The translations under genes were made by a program, and so were the position numbers. A stretch of DNA of 64,000 nt from Osedax fenrisi (taxonomy: Eukaryota > Annelida > Polychaeta > Sabellida > Siboglinidae). The notes beneath the pieces were generated by a model. It did no database searches, was not told where the DNA came from, and worked only from the letters and a program-made list of their open reading frames with translations. Each line of letters opens with the position of its first letter. Position 1 is the stretch's first letter. This document shows, in pieces, positions 11,601 through 20,238 of the stretch. The stretch lies in assembly GCA_964019155.1 (NCBI GenBank), contig OZ025242.1, positions 65,915,040-65,979,039 on the forward strand, in the 5' to 3' direction.

Positions 11601-13221
11601 TAATACACCCATCCCATCCCTAAAGAAAGATGAATTTGAAGTTTATTTAGGAATTCCTATAGGTCATAAATACTTGTTTGGTCTTTCAAGCGACATACCC
11701 AACCAACTAACGTCGGTAGCTGAATCACTACTAGCTCCTTGGCAAAAGTTAGAGGTTCTAAGAACCCACCTTTTGCCATCGATGTCTTTTCAGCTATCGT
11801 CTGGTAGGGTCAAGAAAGACCAACTAGCCGACTTAGATAATCTGGTCGCTAAATTCCTAAAATACATATGCAAATTGCCGGAACGTGCATCGAACACGTT
11901 CCTTTATGCATCACGCAATGTAGGGGGTTTAGCGATCCAGAAATGCAGTGAAGAAGCGGACATTTGGACAAGTGCCAAAGGTATACAGCTGTTAGATTCT
12001 GACGATCTAACGATTAGGCACCTGGCAAGAATTGAATTGGATAACACCATTTCTACCGGGCTTAAAGGTAGAAATGCCTGCCATTTAAAATTCTTGTCGG
12101 GTAGCAACGATGATGGACTTTTTGCTTTTCGTCACAACTCTACCTTATCCAATCTATGGACCAGAGTGCGAAAAGCAGTAACTAGGTTGCATTGCAAGAT
12201 CGATGCCGATGAACAAAACTATTTATTAATCATCGATGATGTCTCTTGCTTTGCATCCAAAATTACAAAGTCCATCAGATTAGCCCTCAGAGAGAGATGG
12301 TCAGCCAAGCTAAAGAACCTCTCTGTTCAGGGCCGCGTTGCTAGAGCCTTCTCGTTGGATGTTAGATCTAACGATATACCTTACCTCATCTCTCAACGTA
12401 CACGACTATCATTTGATGCCTGGAGTTACTGGCATAAATCTAAATTATGCTGCCTGCCAGTAAAATTCATTCCAGGAACAACATCAAATGATGATCAATG
12501 TCGACGATGCGGCGATATATTAGAAACAACATCTCACGTTGTTTCGAATTGCCGCATCATGTACAGAGAGATGACTACTAGACATGACAGCGTAGAACTG
12601 ATACTGACTTCCCTTTTAGATAATTTTAATATAGCTTATTCATATAAATATAATATAAATAATCTTATCCCGGACATCCTTATAACTTTCCCAACTCGAT
12701 TAGTTATCGACATTACATGTCCTTTCGATGAAGAGAGTAATCTGAGGAATGCTGCGGATTTTAAGATCCGAAAGTATATCTCGATCGGTAAAGTCATCCC
12801 ATTAGTCGTCGGCACTAATTGTACATGGCTACCAGAAAATGATGAGATAAGTAGGATTCTTAATATCCCATCAAAAATGTGGGCTAAAGCTAAACGCAAT
12901 ATGCGAATTGCAGCTATTGAAGGTTCAGCTTTAGTCACAAAAGCATTCTTCAGTGATCCGGGATAAGATTATATCTTTTAATTGTTTTTTAATTGTTTTT
13001 TCGTTTTTTATTATTGTTTTATACATATTTTTACATATTTTTACATATTTTTACATATCTTATATATTTTACGTTATTTTTCTTATTCACATAAATACAT
13101 AAATTTTACATAAACTTATCTCTTTGTTTTTATATTTAAATTAATTTTTAGATTGCCACTATAGGTAACATAATGATGATTATGGTTAATTGATAATTTA
13201 CTCGATAAATCACCCTATCTG
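8613..13221 (+). mobile_element. Utopia-like element, copy 3 (complete ORF, truncated 5' UTR)
   Basis: It shares the spacer/5'-UTR junction with copies 1 and 2 but has no internal deletion. A 415-bp AT-rich 5' UTR leads into an intact 1312-codon ORF and a normal 3' UTR with TGCCACTATAGGTAAC at 13154-13169. The first ~300 bp of the 5' UTR and the U2 5' end are absent, so the U2 gene here lacks its first ~38 nt altogether. Confidence 0.92.
9028..12966 (+). CDS. RLE non-LTR retrotransposon polyprotein (zinc fingers-RT-endonuclease), Utopia lineage
   Basis: This single 1312-aa ORF should drive target-primed reverse transcription into U2 genes. The ATG at 9028 is the first after an in-frame TAA (9019-9021). 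Four N-terminal fingers are visible: C20/C23/H39/H44, C55/C58/H71/C75, C107/C112/H130/H135 and C145/C148/H162/C166, presumably for target recognition. Residues ~175-410 are a Ser/Thr/Pro-rich linker with a 30-residue repeat. RT motifs are NFRPITLL, LDLRNAF (D706), AGVRQGDG (760-767), YADD (803-806) and LGLQFNPTKC. The C-terminus has CCHC (C1158, C1161, H1170, C1175) and an RLE with P1215-D1216, D1228 and K1246/K1249. RT plus C-terminal RLE fits the R2/NeSL/Utopia group; placement in Utopia rests on the U2 target. Small differences from the next copy include SPTR to FPTR and NGTW to NCTW. No lesion is seen. Confidence 0.93.
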   Translation: MSITNHTLHIYIPISEHVFCEICNKSLHGKGRHISLKKHLETAHSIYIREFSFKCVGCDRTFSNLRGTAAHTKNCPPPSNVAKIEVISLTDDHISFVLLMPAAPQRCHFEGCTFTSFAKGTLAAPSFQHHLYRKHSLQSSYTWKCLTCGKRLTAGEVRSKSHFRSCMLREIPSDEESESVLPDSSVSTILSNSSQVSDSSDSMPPTPINPVSDDESDSELSVSSVNTIPVNSSHDSDSFESLISNIPMDSSLDSVSSSERESPSNTADYSTITPLSPTTPILTQLSPTPLSLTQLTPSPLSPTPLSPSIPLLTLLSPTPLSLTQLTPSPLSPTPPSPSIPLLTQLSPTPLTQLTPTSLPPTTLSPTSPTPRPMTPLTSAPLTRTVTPLTEQLLTVTPLLSNTELPPTERQANPLLTKWIPELATCNSDNFDGLLRECAADMLMQSSPRLESLPSRSTGSGRSNTRRHQSRQQQRARRPRHHDPKDASFIQKLFNIYPKRAVRQVLKEESPRYSGSLGNLKQFASSLIESSSFATSFPNNPFDGIEWGVPSDEQSLSLTEPPTRKEIVRKLSKVSNTAPGHDGLEYRHIKKCDPSGKLLEAIFKVVHELGIPKNWKVGKTILIHKKGCLEDAFNFRPITLLCTLYKLYSSILASKLVKVATDLKWISQEQKGFIPGLKGIQEHTYLLESCVGEARKNHKPLFMAWLDLRNAFGSLPHTILKSLFTSLPIPHSLQTTLLDIYSGTKCSLVGGQHKIDVSPTAGVRQGDGLSPIIFNLATEPLIRLIKSINDGFNLNGQMIKTTTYADDTAIISDNSASLQVCLNKLQAVSSSLGLQFNPTKCKSISIVNNQVFHTPFSINNTPIPSLKKDEFEVYLGIPIGHKYLFGLSSDIPNQLTSVAESLLAPWQKLEVLRTHLLPSMSFQLSSGRVKKDQLADLDNLVAKFLKYICKLPERASNTFLYASRNVGGLAIQKCSEEADIWTSAKGIQLLDSDDLTIRHLARIELDNTISTGLKGRNACHLKFLSGSNDDGLFAFRHNSTLSNLWTRVRKAVTRLHCKIDADEQNYLLIIDDVSCFASKITKSIRLALRERWSAKLKNLSVQGRVARAFSLDVRSNDIPYLISQRTRLSFDAWSYWHKSKLCCLPVKFIPGTTSNDDQCRRCGDILETTSHVVSNCRIMYREMTTRHDSVELILTSLLDNFNIAYSYKYNINNLIPDILITFPTRLVIDITCPFDEESNLRNAADFKIRKYISIGKVIPLVVGTNCTWLPENDEISRILNIPSKMWAKAKRNMRIAAIEGSALVTKAFFSDPG

Positions 13222-13377
13222 AAATCTGTTCTTAAGAGCTTAATTTCTCTTATGTCTTGCATAGCTTGACTTCGAAATTAAACTGATTTTTGACACCGGG
13301 GAAATATACTGGAGCTTGCTCCAACTTTCCCACGCGTTGACCTGGTATTGCAGTACCTCCAGGACCGGCGCACTCCC
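13222..13377 (+). ncRNA. U2: U2 snRNA gene, 3' part
   Basis: As at 623-778, with one visible substitution before stem-loop III (GGGGAAATATACTGG for GGGGAAAGATACTGG). This weakens the otherwise perfect GGGAAAG/CTTTCCC stem. Confidence 0.92.
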
Positions 13378-14220
13378 TTCGGGGACAAATAAACTAATAT
13401 TTAATATCAATTTCCTATTAATTAATATTTCATTTACTGTCCCCCCTAGTTAACTTATATTTATTATTAATTGAGTTTATTTTGACCACTATGTATTAGC
13501 AACATTATTTTAAATTGACATCCACAGTAATATCTCATTTACTCTCCCCTTAGTTAACTTTTATTTATTATTAATGATGAGTTTATTTTGACCACTATAT
13601 ATGATTTAAATTCAAGCCTAATTTAAACATTAATTTTGATCAAATTTACCACTCATTAGGGCTAATTTTTTGACTAATTTTGATATAAATTAACCAATAG
13701 ATTTAATCTCAAATTAAGCCTTTTAATGTGTAAACATTAATTTCTTAAATAAATTAAGCTTATACTGACCACTAGTTTTTATCTAAATTCAAGCCTAATT
13801 TTAACATGAATTTTGATGAAATTTACCACTCATTTAGGCTAATTTTATCGTCTAATTTTTATATAATTTTACCAATAGATTTAAGCTCAAATTAAGCCTT
13901 TTAATGTGTAAACATTAATTTGTTACATATATTAAGCTTATTTTGACCAGTAGTTTTTATTCAAACCTAATTTTAACATTAATTTTGATGAAATTTACCA
14001 CTCATTTAGGCTAATTTTGTCGAATAATTTTGATATAATTTTACCAATAGATTTAATCTCAAATTAAGCCTTTTAATGTGTAAACATTAATTTCTTAAAT
14101 AAATTAAGCTTATACTGACCACTAGTTTTGATTAAAATTCAAGCCTAATTTTAACATTAATTTTGATGAAATTTACCACTCATGTAGGCTAATTTTTTCG
14201 AATAATTTTGATATCATCTG
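13378..14220 (+). repeat. U2 spacer satellite ending at a U2 5' end
   Basis: Same satellite family as the other spacers, with fewer monomers. The last monomer is broken at GATATCATCTG and the U2 transcript start follows at once. I see no snRNA-type proximal sequence element distinct from the satellite in the 60 bp upstream, so if a U2 promoter exists here it lies within satellite sequence. Confidence 0.88.
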
Positions 14221-14268
14221 ATCGCTTCTCGGCCTTTTGGCTAAGATCAAAGTGTAGTAAAACCTGTT
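14221..14268 (+). ncRNA. U2: U2 snRNA gene, 5' part (split by retrotransposon)
   Basis: The piece begins ATCGCTTCTCGG and continues through CCTTTTGGCTAAGATC, AAAGTGTAGTA and AAACCTGTT. It is the U2 5' end with stem-loop I and the branch-site-pairing GTAGTA. The element starts right after, and the rest of U2 resumes at 19191. AAACCTGTT here versus AAATCTGTT at 19191-19199 looks like a 9-bp target-site duplication with one substitution. Confidence 0.95.
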
Positions 14269-14406
14269 TCGGAGAAATGTCTCGACTCCTCTGTCTATCC
14301 TAACACGTCTTTTTAAAGATAATATTTTATATTTACGAGTCCTTCACGGTCACTATCCTTCACAGCAAATTCTATACTTCCCCCCTTCTTCAGATCTTCC
14401 GAACAG

Positions 14407-14422
14407 GTTACCTATAGTGGCA
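14407..14422 (+). other. 5'-UTR half of a 16-nt 5'/3' complementary pair (copy 4)
   Basis: GTTACCTATAGTGGCA is the perfect reverse complement of 19123-19138 in the 3' UTR of the same element. The pair recurs in copy 5 (20377-20392 with 25206-25221). In the transcript the two could pair and bring the ends together. Confidence 0.75.
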
Positions 14423-14987
14423 TAACGTTTTTATTTATCATACACTACATAAACATACATAAATTCCTTACTTATTTTCGTTTTATTTATTTACACATTC
14501 CTTATTTCATTTCTGCAGTATTATTTTACATTATTATCACTTACATATATATATATACTTCTATTAGTTTGTTATCCTTAGTTTGACCATCTTAAATACT
14601 ATATTAACTCCTATATCACATATTCAATATCTATAGACAATATATATTCATGTGTTGTATATTTATATACTTATTCATACACCATGCATTGCCCATATAC
14701 AATATCCATAATATATATGTCTATATATTTATATATTCATATATACACCACCTATAGTATTAACACTAATAATCATAACTTACCTTTATATATATAATAT
14801 ATTAATTTATATTTATATATACCATCAATAGTTTGTATAATATTATTATATATATCTGTATATTCATATACATATATATATATACATCATTACCTCATAT
14901 TCAATTTAATTTATTTCATTATCACCAGTATTAATTAATACTTACTCCTATCAGTATTAATTAACACATTATATATTTTAAATTTTT

Positions 14988-17900
14988 ATGTCAATTACTA
15001 ATCATACACTACATATATATATTCCTATATCTGAGCATGTATTTTGTGAGATATGTAACAAGTCCTTACATGGTAAAGGCCGTCACATATCTCTCAAAAA
15101 ACACCTCGAAACAGCTCATTCTATATACATTAGAGAGTTCAGTTTCAAATGTGTGGGTTGCGATAGAACCTTCAGTAACCTCAGAGGTACTGCAGCTCAC
15201 ACTAAAAACTGTCCTCCACCTTCGAATGTAGCTAAAATCGAGGTGATCTCATTAACTGATGATCATATTTCGTTCGTGTTGTTAATGCCAGCAGCGCCAC
15301 AACGCTGCCACTTCGAAGGGTGTACTTTCACATCCTTCGCTAAAGGTACGCTAGCTGCGCCTAGTTTTCAACACCACCTGTACCGTAAACATAGCCTACA
15401 ATCAAGTTACACATGGAAGTGTCTAACTTGTGGCAAACGTTTGACGGCAGGCGAGGTTAGATCGAAATCTCACTTCAGATCATGCATGCTCAGAGAGATT
15501 CCCTCTGATGAAGAATCAGAATCGGTACTACCAGATTCCTCTGTCTCCACTATTCTTTCAAATAGTTCACAAGTTTCTGATAGTTCCGATTCAATGCCAC
15601 CCACTCCAATTAATCCTGTGTCAGATGATGAGTCAGATTCGGAATTGTCGGTTTCCTCTGTGAACACTATTCCTGTGAACAGTTCACATGATTCCGACAG
15701 TTTCGAATCATTGATTTCTAACATCCCTATGGACTCATCATTGGATTCGGTTTCTTCATCGGAAAGGGAATCTCCTTCAAATACTGCAGACTACTCCACA
15801 ATAACCCCCCTGTCCCCAACCACACCGATACTCACTCAACTGTCACCGACTCCACTATCACTTACTCAACTGACCCCATCTCCACTGTCTCCAACTCCAC
15901 TGTCCCCATCCATACCGCTACTAACTCTACTGTCACCGACTCCACTATCACTTACTCAACTGACCCCATCTCCACTGTCTCCAACTCCACCGTCCCCATC
16001 CATACCGCTACTAACTCAACTGTCACCAACCCCACTAACTCAACTGACACCAACTTCACTGCCTCCTACCACACTATCCCCAACTTCACCAACTCCACGA
16101 CCCATGACCCCACTTACTTCAGCTCCTCTGACACGGACCGTAACTCCACTAACTGAACAACTACTGACTGTTACTCCCCTACTCTCCAATACTGAACTTC
16201 CCCCCACCGAACGCCAGGCTAACCCGCTTTTAACTAAGTGGATCCCGGAACTAGCGACCTGCAACTCGGATAACTTCGATGGTCTTCTAAGAGAGTGCGC
16301 TGCTGATATGTTGATGCAATCATCTCCTAGACTGGAATCCCTACCCAGTAGATCTACCGGTTCCGGTAGATCGAATTCACGTAGACACCAGTCTAGGCAA
16401 CAGCAGCGCGCTAGAAGGCCTAGACATCATGATCCGAAAGATGCCAGCTTTATCCAAAAGCTCTTCAATATCTACCCGAAAAGGGCAGTAAGGCAGGTAT
16501 TGAAGGAAGAGAGCCCGAGATACTCTGGCTCCCTTGGCAATCTAAAGCAGTTCGCTAGTTCTTTAATCGAATCATCTTCCTTTGCAACTAGCTTTCCGAA
16601 CAATCCTTTCGACGGGATTGAATGGGGGGTTCCATCAGATGAGCAATCGCTCTCGCTCACGGAACCACCCACTAGAAAGGAAATAGTAAGAAAGCTAAGC
16701 AAAGTTTCTAATACGGCCCCAGGTCACGATGGCCTCGAGTATAGACACATCAAGAAGTGTGACCCTAGTGGTAAATTACTCGAGGCTATTTTTAAGGTCG
16801 TACATGAATTAGGTATCCCTAAAAATTGGAAAGTTGGTAAAACAATTTTAATCCATAAAAAAGGATGCCTAGAAGATGCATTCAACTTCAGACCGATAAC
16901 GCTCCTTTGCACACTATACAAGCTTTACTCAAGTATTCTTGCGAGTAAGCTGGTGAAGGTAGCGACCGATCTGAAGTGGATCTCACAAGAACAAAAGGGT
17001 TTTATTCCTGGCCTCAAAGGTATCCAAGAGCATACCTACCTACTAGAGAGCTGTGTAGGTGAGGCTAGGAAAAACCATAAACCCTTGTTCATGGCGTGGT
17101 TAGACCTCAGAAATGCGTTCGGCTCCCTCCCCCACACTATTTTAAAATCCCTTTTTACTTCCCTCCCCATACCACATAGCTTACAGACGACTTTACTGGA
17201 CATATACAGCGGCACTAAATGTTCGCTTGTAGGTGGTCAACACAAGATCGATGTAAGTCCCACGGCCGGGGTTAGACAGGGTGATGGACTTAGTCCCATC
17301 ATCTTTAATCTAGCCACCGAGCCGCAAATTAGATTGATAAAGTCCATAAATGACGGATTCAATCTAAATGGGCAAATGATCAAAACGACCACCTATGCCG
17401 ACGACACTGCAATTATCTCAGATAATTCGGCTAGCCTACAGGTCTGCCTAAATAAACTTCAGGCAGTTTCATCTTCTTTAGGGCTCCAATTCAATCCCAC
17501 CAAATGCAAATCAATCTCAATAGTTAATAACCAAGTTTTTCATACCCCATTCTCTATCAATAATACACCCATCCCATCCCTAAAGAAAGATGAATTTGAA
17601 GTTTATTTAGGAATTCCTATAGGTCATAAATACTTGTTTGGTCTTTCAAGCGACATACCCAACCAACTAACGTCGGTAGCTGAATCACTACTAGCTCCTT
17701 GGCAAAAGTTAGAGGTTCTAAGAACCCACCTTTTGCCATCGATGTCTTTTCAGCTATCGTCTGGTAGGGTCAAGAAAGACCAACTAGCCGACTTAGATAA
17801 TCTGGTCGCTAAATTCCTAAAATACATATGCAAATTGCCGGAACGTGCATCGAACACGTTCCTTTATGCATCACGCAATGTAGGGGGTTTAGCGATCCAG

Positions 17901-18926
17901 AAATGCAGTGAAGAAGCGGACATTTGGACAAGTGCCAAAGGTATACAGCTGTTAGATTCTGACGATCTAACGATTAGGCACCTGGCAAGAATTGAATTGG
18001 ATAACACCATTTCTACCGGGCTTAAAGGTAGAAATGCCTGCCATTTAAAATTCTTGTCGGGTAGCAACGATGATGGACTTTTTGCTTTTCGTCACAACTC
18101 TACCTTATCCAATCTATGGACCAGAGTGCGAAAAGCAGTAACTAGGTTGCATTGCAAGATCGATGCCGATGAACAAAACTATTTATTAATCATCGATGAT
18201 GTCTCTTGCTTTGCATCCAAAATTACAAAGTCCATCAGATTAGCCCTCAGAGAAAGATGGTCAGCCAAGCTAAAGAACCTCTCTGTTCAGGGCCGCGTTG
18301 CTAGAGCCTTCTCGTTGGATGTTAGATCTAACGATATACCTTACCTCATCTCTCAACGTACACGACTATCATTTGATGCCTGGAGTTACTGGCATAAATC
18401 TAAATTATGCTGCCTGCCAGTAAAATTCATTCCAGGAACAACATCAAATGATGATCAATGTCGACGATGCGGCGATACATTAGAAACAACATCTCACGTT
18501 GTTTCGAATTGCCGCATCATGTACAGAGAGATGACTACTAGACATGACAGCGTAGAACTGATACTGACTTCCCTTTTAGATAATTTTAATATAGCTTATT
18601 CATATAAATATAATATAAATAATCTTATCCCGGACATCCTTATAACTTCCCCAACTCGATTAGTTATCGACATTACATGTCCTTTCGATGAAGAGAGTAA
18701 TCTGAGGAATGCTGCGGATTTTAAGATCCGAAAGTATATCTCGATCGGTAAAGTCATCCCATTAGTCGTCGTCACTAATGGTACATGGCTACCAGAAAAT
18801 GATGAGATAAGTAGGATTCTTAATATCCCATCAAAAATGTGGGCTAAAGCTAAACGCAATATGCGAATTGCAGCTATTGAAGGTTCAGCTTTAGTCACAA
18901 AAGCATTCTTCAGTGATCCGGGATAA
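14988..18926 (+). CDS. RLE non-LTR retrotransposon polyprotein, Utopia lineage, copy 4
   Basis: An intact 1312-aa ORF with the same domain order and residue numbers as the ORF at 9028-12966: four N-terminal zinc fingers, Pro/Thr/Ser linker, RT with D706 and YADD 803-806, CCHC 1158-1175, and RLE PD 1215-1216 with D1228. Differences from copy 3 include SNS for SNT before the basic region, ATEPQIRL for ATEPLIRL just after RT motif B, and VVTNGTW for VGTNCTW. The leucine-to-glutamine change lies close to the RT core and could affect activity. This is the only copy with an intact ORF, a full 5' UTR and both U2 flanks, so it is the best source candidate in the window. Confidence 0.93.
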   Translation: MSITNHTLHIYIPISEHVFCEICNKSLHGKGRHISLKKHLETAHSIYIREFSFKCVGCDRTFSNLRGTAAHTKNCPPPSNVAKIEVISLTDDHISFVLLMPAAPQRCHFEGCTFTSFAKGTLAAPSFQHHLYRKHSLQSSYTWKCLTCGKRLTAGEVRSKSHFRSCMLREIPSDEESESVLPDSSVSTILSNSSQVSDSSDSMPPTPINPVSDDESDSELSVSSVNTIPVNSSHDSDSFESLISNIPMDSSLDSVSSSERESPSNTADYSTITPLSPTTPILTQLSPTPLSLTQLTPSPLSPTPLSPSIPLLTLLSPTPLSLTQLTPSPLSPTPPSPSIPLLTQLSPTPLTQLTPTSLPPTTLSPTSPTPRPMTPLTSAPLTRTVTPLTEQLLTVTPLLSNTELPPTERQANPLLTKWIPELATCNSDNFDGLLRECAADMLMQSSPRLESLPSRSTGSGRSNSRRHQSRQQQRARRPRHHDPKDASFIQKLFNIYPKRAVRQVLKEESPRYSGSLGNLKQFASSLIESSSFATSFPNNPFDGIEWGVPSDEQSLSLTEPPTRKEIVRKLSKVSNTAPGHDGLEYRHIKKCDPSGKLLEAIFKVVHELGIPKNWKVGKTILIHKKGCLEDAFNFRPITLLCTLYKLYSSILASKLVKVATDLKWISQEQKGFIPGLKGIQEHTYLLESCVGEARKNHKPLFMAWLDLRNAFGSLPHTILKSLFTSLPIPHSLQTTLLDIYSGTKCSLVGGQHKIDVSPTAGVRQGDGLSPIIFNLATEPQIRLIKSINDGFNLNGQMIKTTTYADDTAIISDNSASLQVCLNKLQAVSSSLGLQFNPTKCKSISIVNNQVFHTPFSINNTPIPSLKKDEFEVYLGIPIGHKYLFGLSSDIPNQLTSVAESLLAPWQKLEVLRTHLLPSMSFQLSSGRVKKDQLADLDNLVAKFLKYICKLPERASNTFLYASRNVGGLAIQKCSEEADIWTSAKGIQLLDSDDLTIRHLARIELDNTISTGLKGRNACHLKFLSGSNDDGLFAFRHNSTLSNLWTRVRKAVTRLHCKIDADEQNYLLIIDDVSCFASKITKSIRLALRERWSAKLKNLSVQGRVARAFSLDVRSNDIPYLISQRTRLSFDAWSYWHKSKLCCLPVKFIPGTTSNDDQCRRCGDTLETTSHVVSNCRIMYREMTTRHDSVELILTSLLDNFNIAYSYKYNINNLIPDILITSPTRLVIDITCPFDEESNLRNAADFKIRKYISIGKVIPLVVVTNGTWLPENDEISRILNIPSKMWAKAKRNMRIAAIEGSALVTKAFFSDPG

Positions 18927-19122
18927 GATTATATCTTTTAATTGTTTTTTAATTGTTTTTTCATTGTTTTTTCGTTTTTTATTATTGTTTTATACATATT
19001 TTTACATATTTTTACATATTTTTACATATCTTATATATTACGTTATTTTTCTTATTCACATAAATACATAAATTTTACATAAACTTATCTCTTTGTTTTT
19101 ATATTTAAATTAATTTTTAGAT

Positions 19123-19138
19123 TGCCACTATAGGTAAC
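19123..19138 (+). other. 3'-UTR half of the 16-nt complementary pair (copy 4)
   Basis: TGCCACTATAGGTAAC lies ~53 bp before the element's 3' end. It is present in the 3' UTR of all six copies, including those whose 5' partner is deleted. The 3' UTR of RLE elements normally carries the structure their protein recognises, so this motif may have that role; that is inference. Confidence 0.7.
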
Positions 19139-19190
19139 ATAATGATGATTATGGTTAATTGATAATTTACTCGATAAATCACCCTATCTG

Positions 19191-19346
19191 AAATCTGTTC
19201 TTAAGAGCTTAATTTCTCTTATGTCTTGCATAGCTTGACTTCGAAATTAAACTGATTTTTGACACCGGGGAAAGATACTGGAGCTTGCTCCAACTTTCCC
19301 ACGCGTTGACCTGGTATTGCAGTACCTCCAGGACCGGCGCACTCCC
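19191..19346 (+). ncRNA. U2: U2 snRNA gene, 3' part (partner of 14221-14268)
   Basis: Starts with AAATCTGTTC, then a stem-loop IIa variant, the Sm site ATTTTTGA, and stem-loops III and IV as in the other cassettes. Together with 14221-14268 it accounts for a complete U2 of about 195 nt interrupted by ~4.9 kb. Confidence 0.94.
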
Positions 19347-20190
19347 TTCGGGGACAAATAAACTAATATTTAATATCAATTTCCTATTAATTAATATTTC
19401 ATTTACTGTCCCCCCCTAGTTAACTTATATTTATTATTAATTGAGTTTATTTTGACCACTATGTATTAGCAACATTATTTTAAATTGACATCCACAGTAA
19501 TATCTCATTTACTCCCCCCTTAGTTAACTTTTATTTATTATTAATGATGAGTTTATTTTGACCACTATATATGATTTAAATTCAAGCCTAATTTAAACAT
19601 TAATTTTGATCAAATTTACCACTCATTAGGGCTAATTTTTTGACTAATTTTGATATAAATTAACCAATAGATTTAATCTCAAATTAAGCCTTTTAATGTG
19701 TAAACATTAATTTCTTAAATAAATTAAGCTTATACTGACCACTAGTTTTTATCTAAATTCAAGCCTAATTTTAACATGAATTTTGATGAAATTTACCACT
19801 CATTTAGGCTAATTTTATCGACTAATTTTTATATAATTTTACCAATAGATTTAAGCTCAAATTAAGCCTTTTAATGTGTAAACATTAATTTGTTACATAT
19901 ATTAAGCTTATTTTGACCAGTAGTTTTTATTCAAACCTAATTTTAACATTAATTTTGATGAAATTTACCACTCATTTAGGCTAATTTTGTCGAATAATTT
20001 TGATATAATTTTACCAATAGATTTAATCTCAAATTAAGCCTTTTAATGTGTAAACATTAATTTCTTAAATAAATTAAGCTTATACTGACCACTAGTTTTG
20101 ATTAAAATTCAAGCCTAATTTTAACATTAATTTTGATGAAATTTACCACTCATGTAGGCTAATTTTTTCGAATAATTTTGATATCATCTG
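19347..20190 (+). repeat. U2 spacer satellite
   Basis: Nearly identical to 13378-14220, including the broken last monomer (CTCATGTAGGCTAATTTTTT) and the GATATCATCTG junction before U2. Copies 4 and 5 are thus duplicates of one cassette of ~5.97 kb. Confidence 0.9.
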
Positions 20191-20238
20191 ATCGCTTCTC
20201 GGCCTTTTGGCTAAGATCAAAGTGTAGTAAAATCTGTT
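20191..20238 (+). ncRNA. U2: U2 snRNA gene, 5' part (split)
   Basis: As at 14221-14268 but ending AAATCTGTT (20230-20238), which matches exactly the AAATCTGTT that opens the 3' part at 25274-25282. This supports a 9-bp target-site duplication. Confidence 0.95.

Larger units (their letters stand above)
14269..19190 (+). mobile_element. Utopia-like element, copy 4, full length, inside U2
   Basis: This copy is complete from the U2 5' part to the U2 3' part (~4.92 kb): 719-bp 5' UTR, intact ORF and 264-bp 3' UTR. The 5' UTR starts TCGGAGAAATGTCTCGACTCC and contains GTTACCTATAGTGGCA (14407-14422), the exact reverse complement of TGCCACTATAGGTAAC (19123-19138) in the 3' UTR. Insertion is just downstream of the U2 branch-site-recognition sequence. 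Confidence 0.92.

Noticed and set aside
14269..14310. HDV-like self-cleaving ribozyme at the element's 5' end, as in R2
   Set aside because: GGAGA/TCTC pairing is possible, but I could not lay out the full double-pseudoknot; it needs a structure-model search with an HDV profile.
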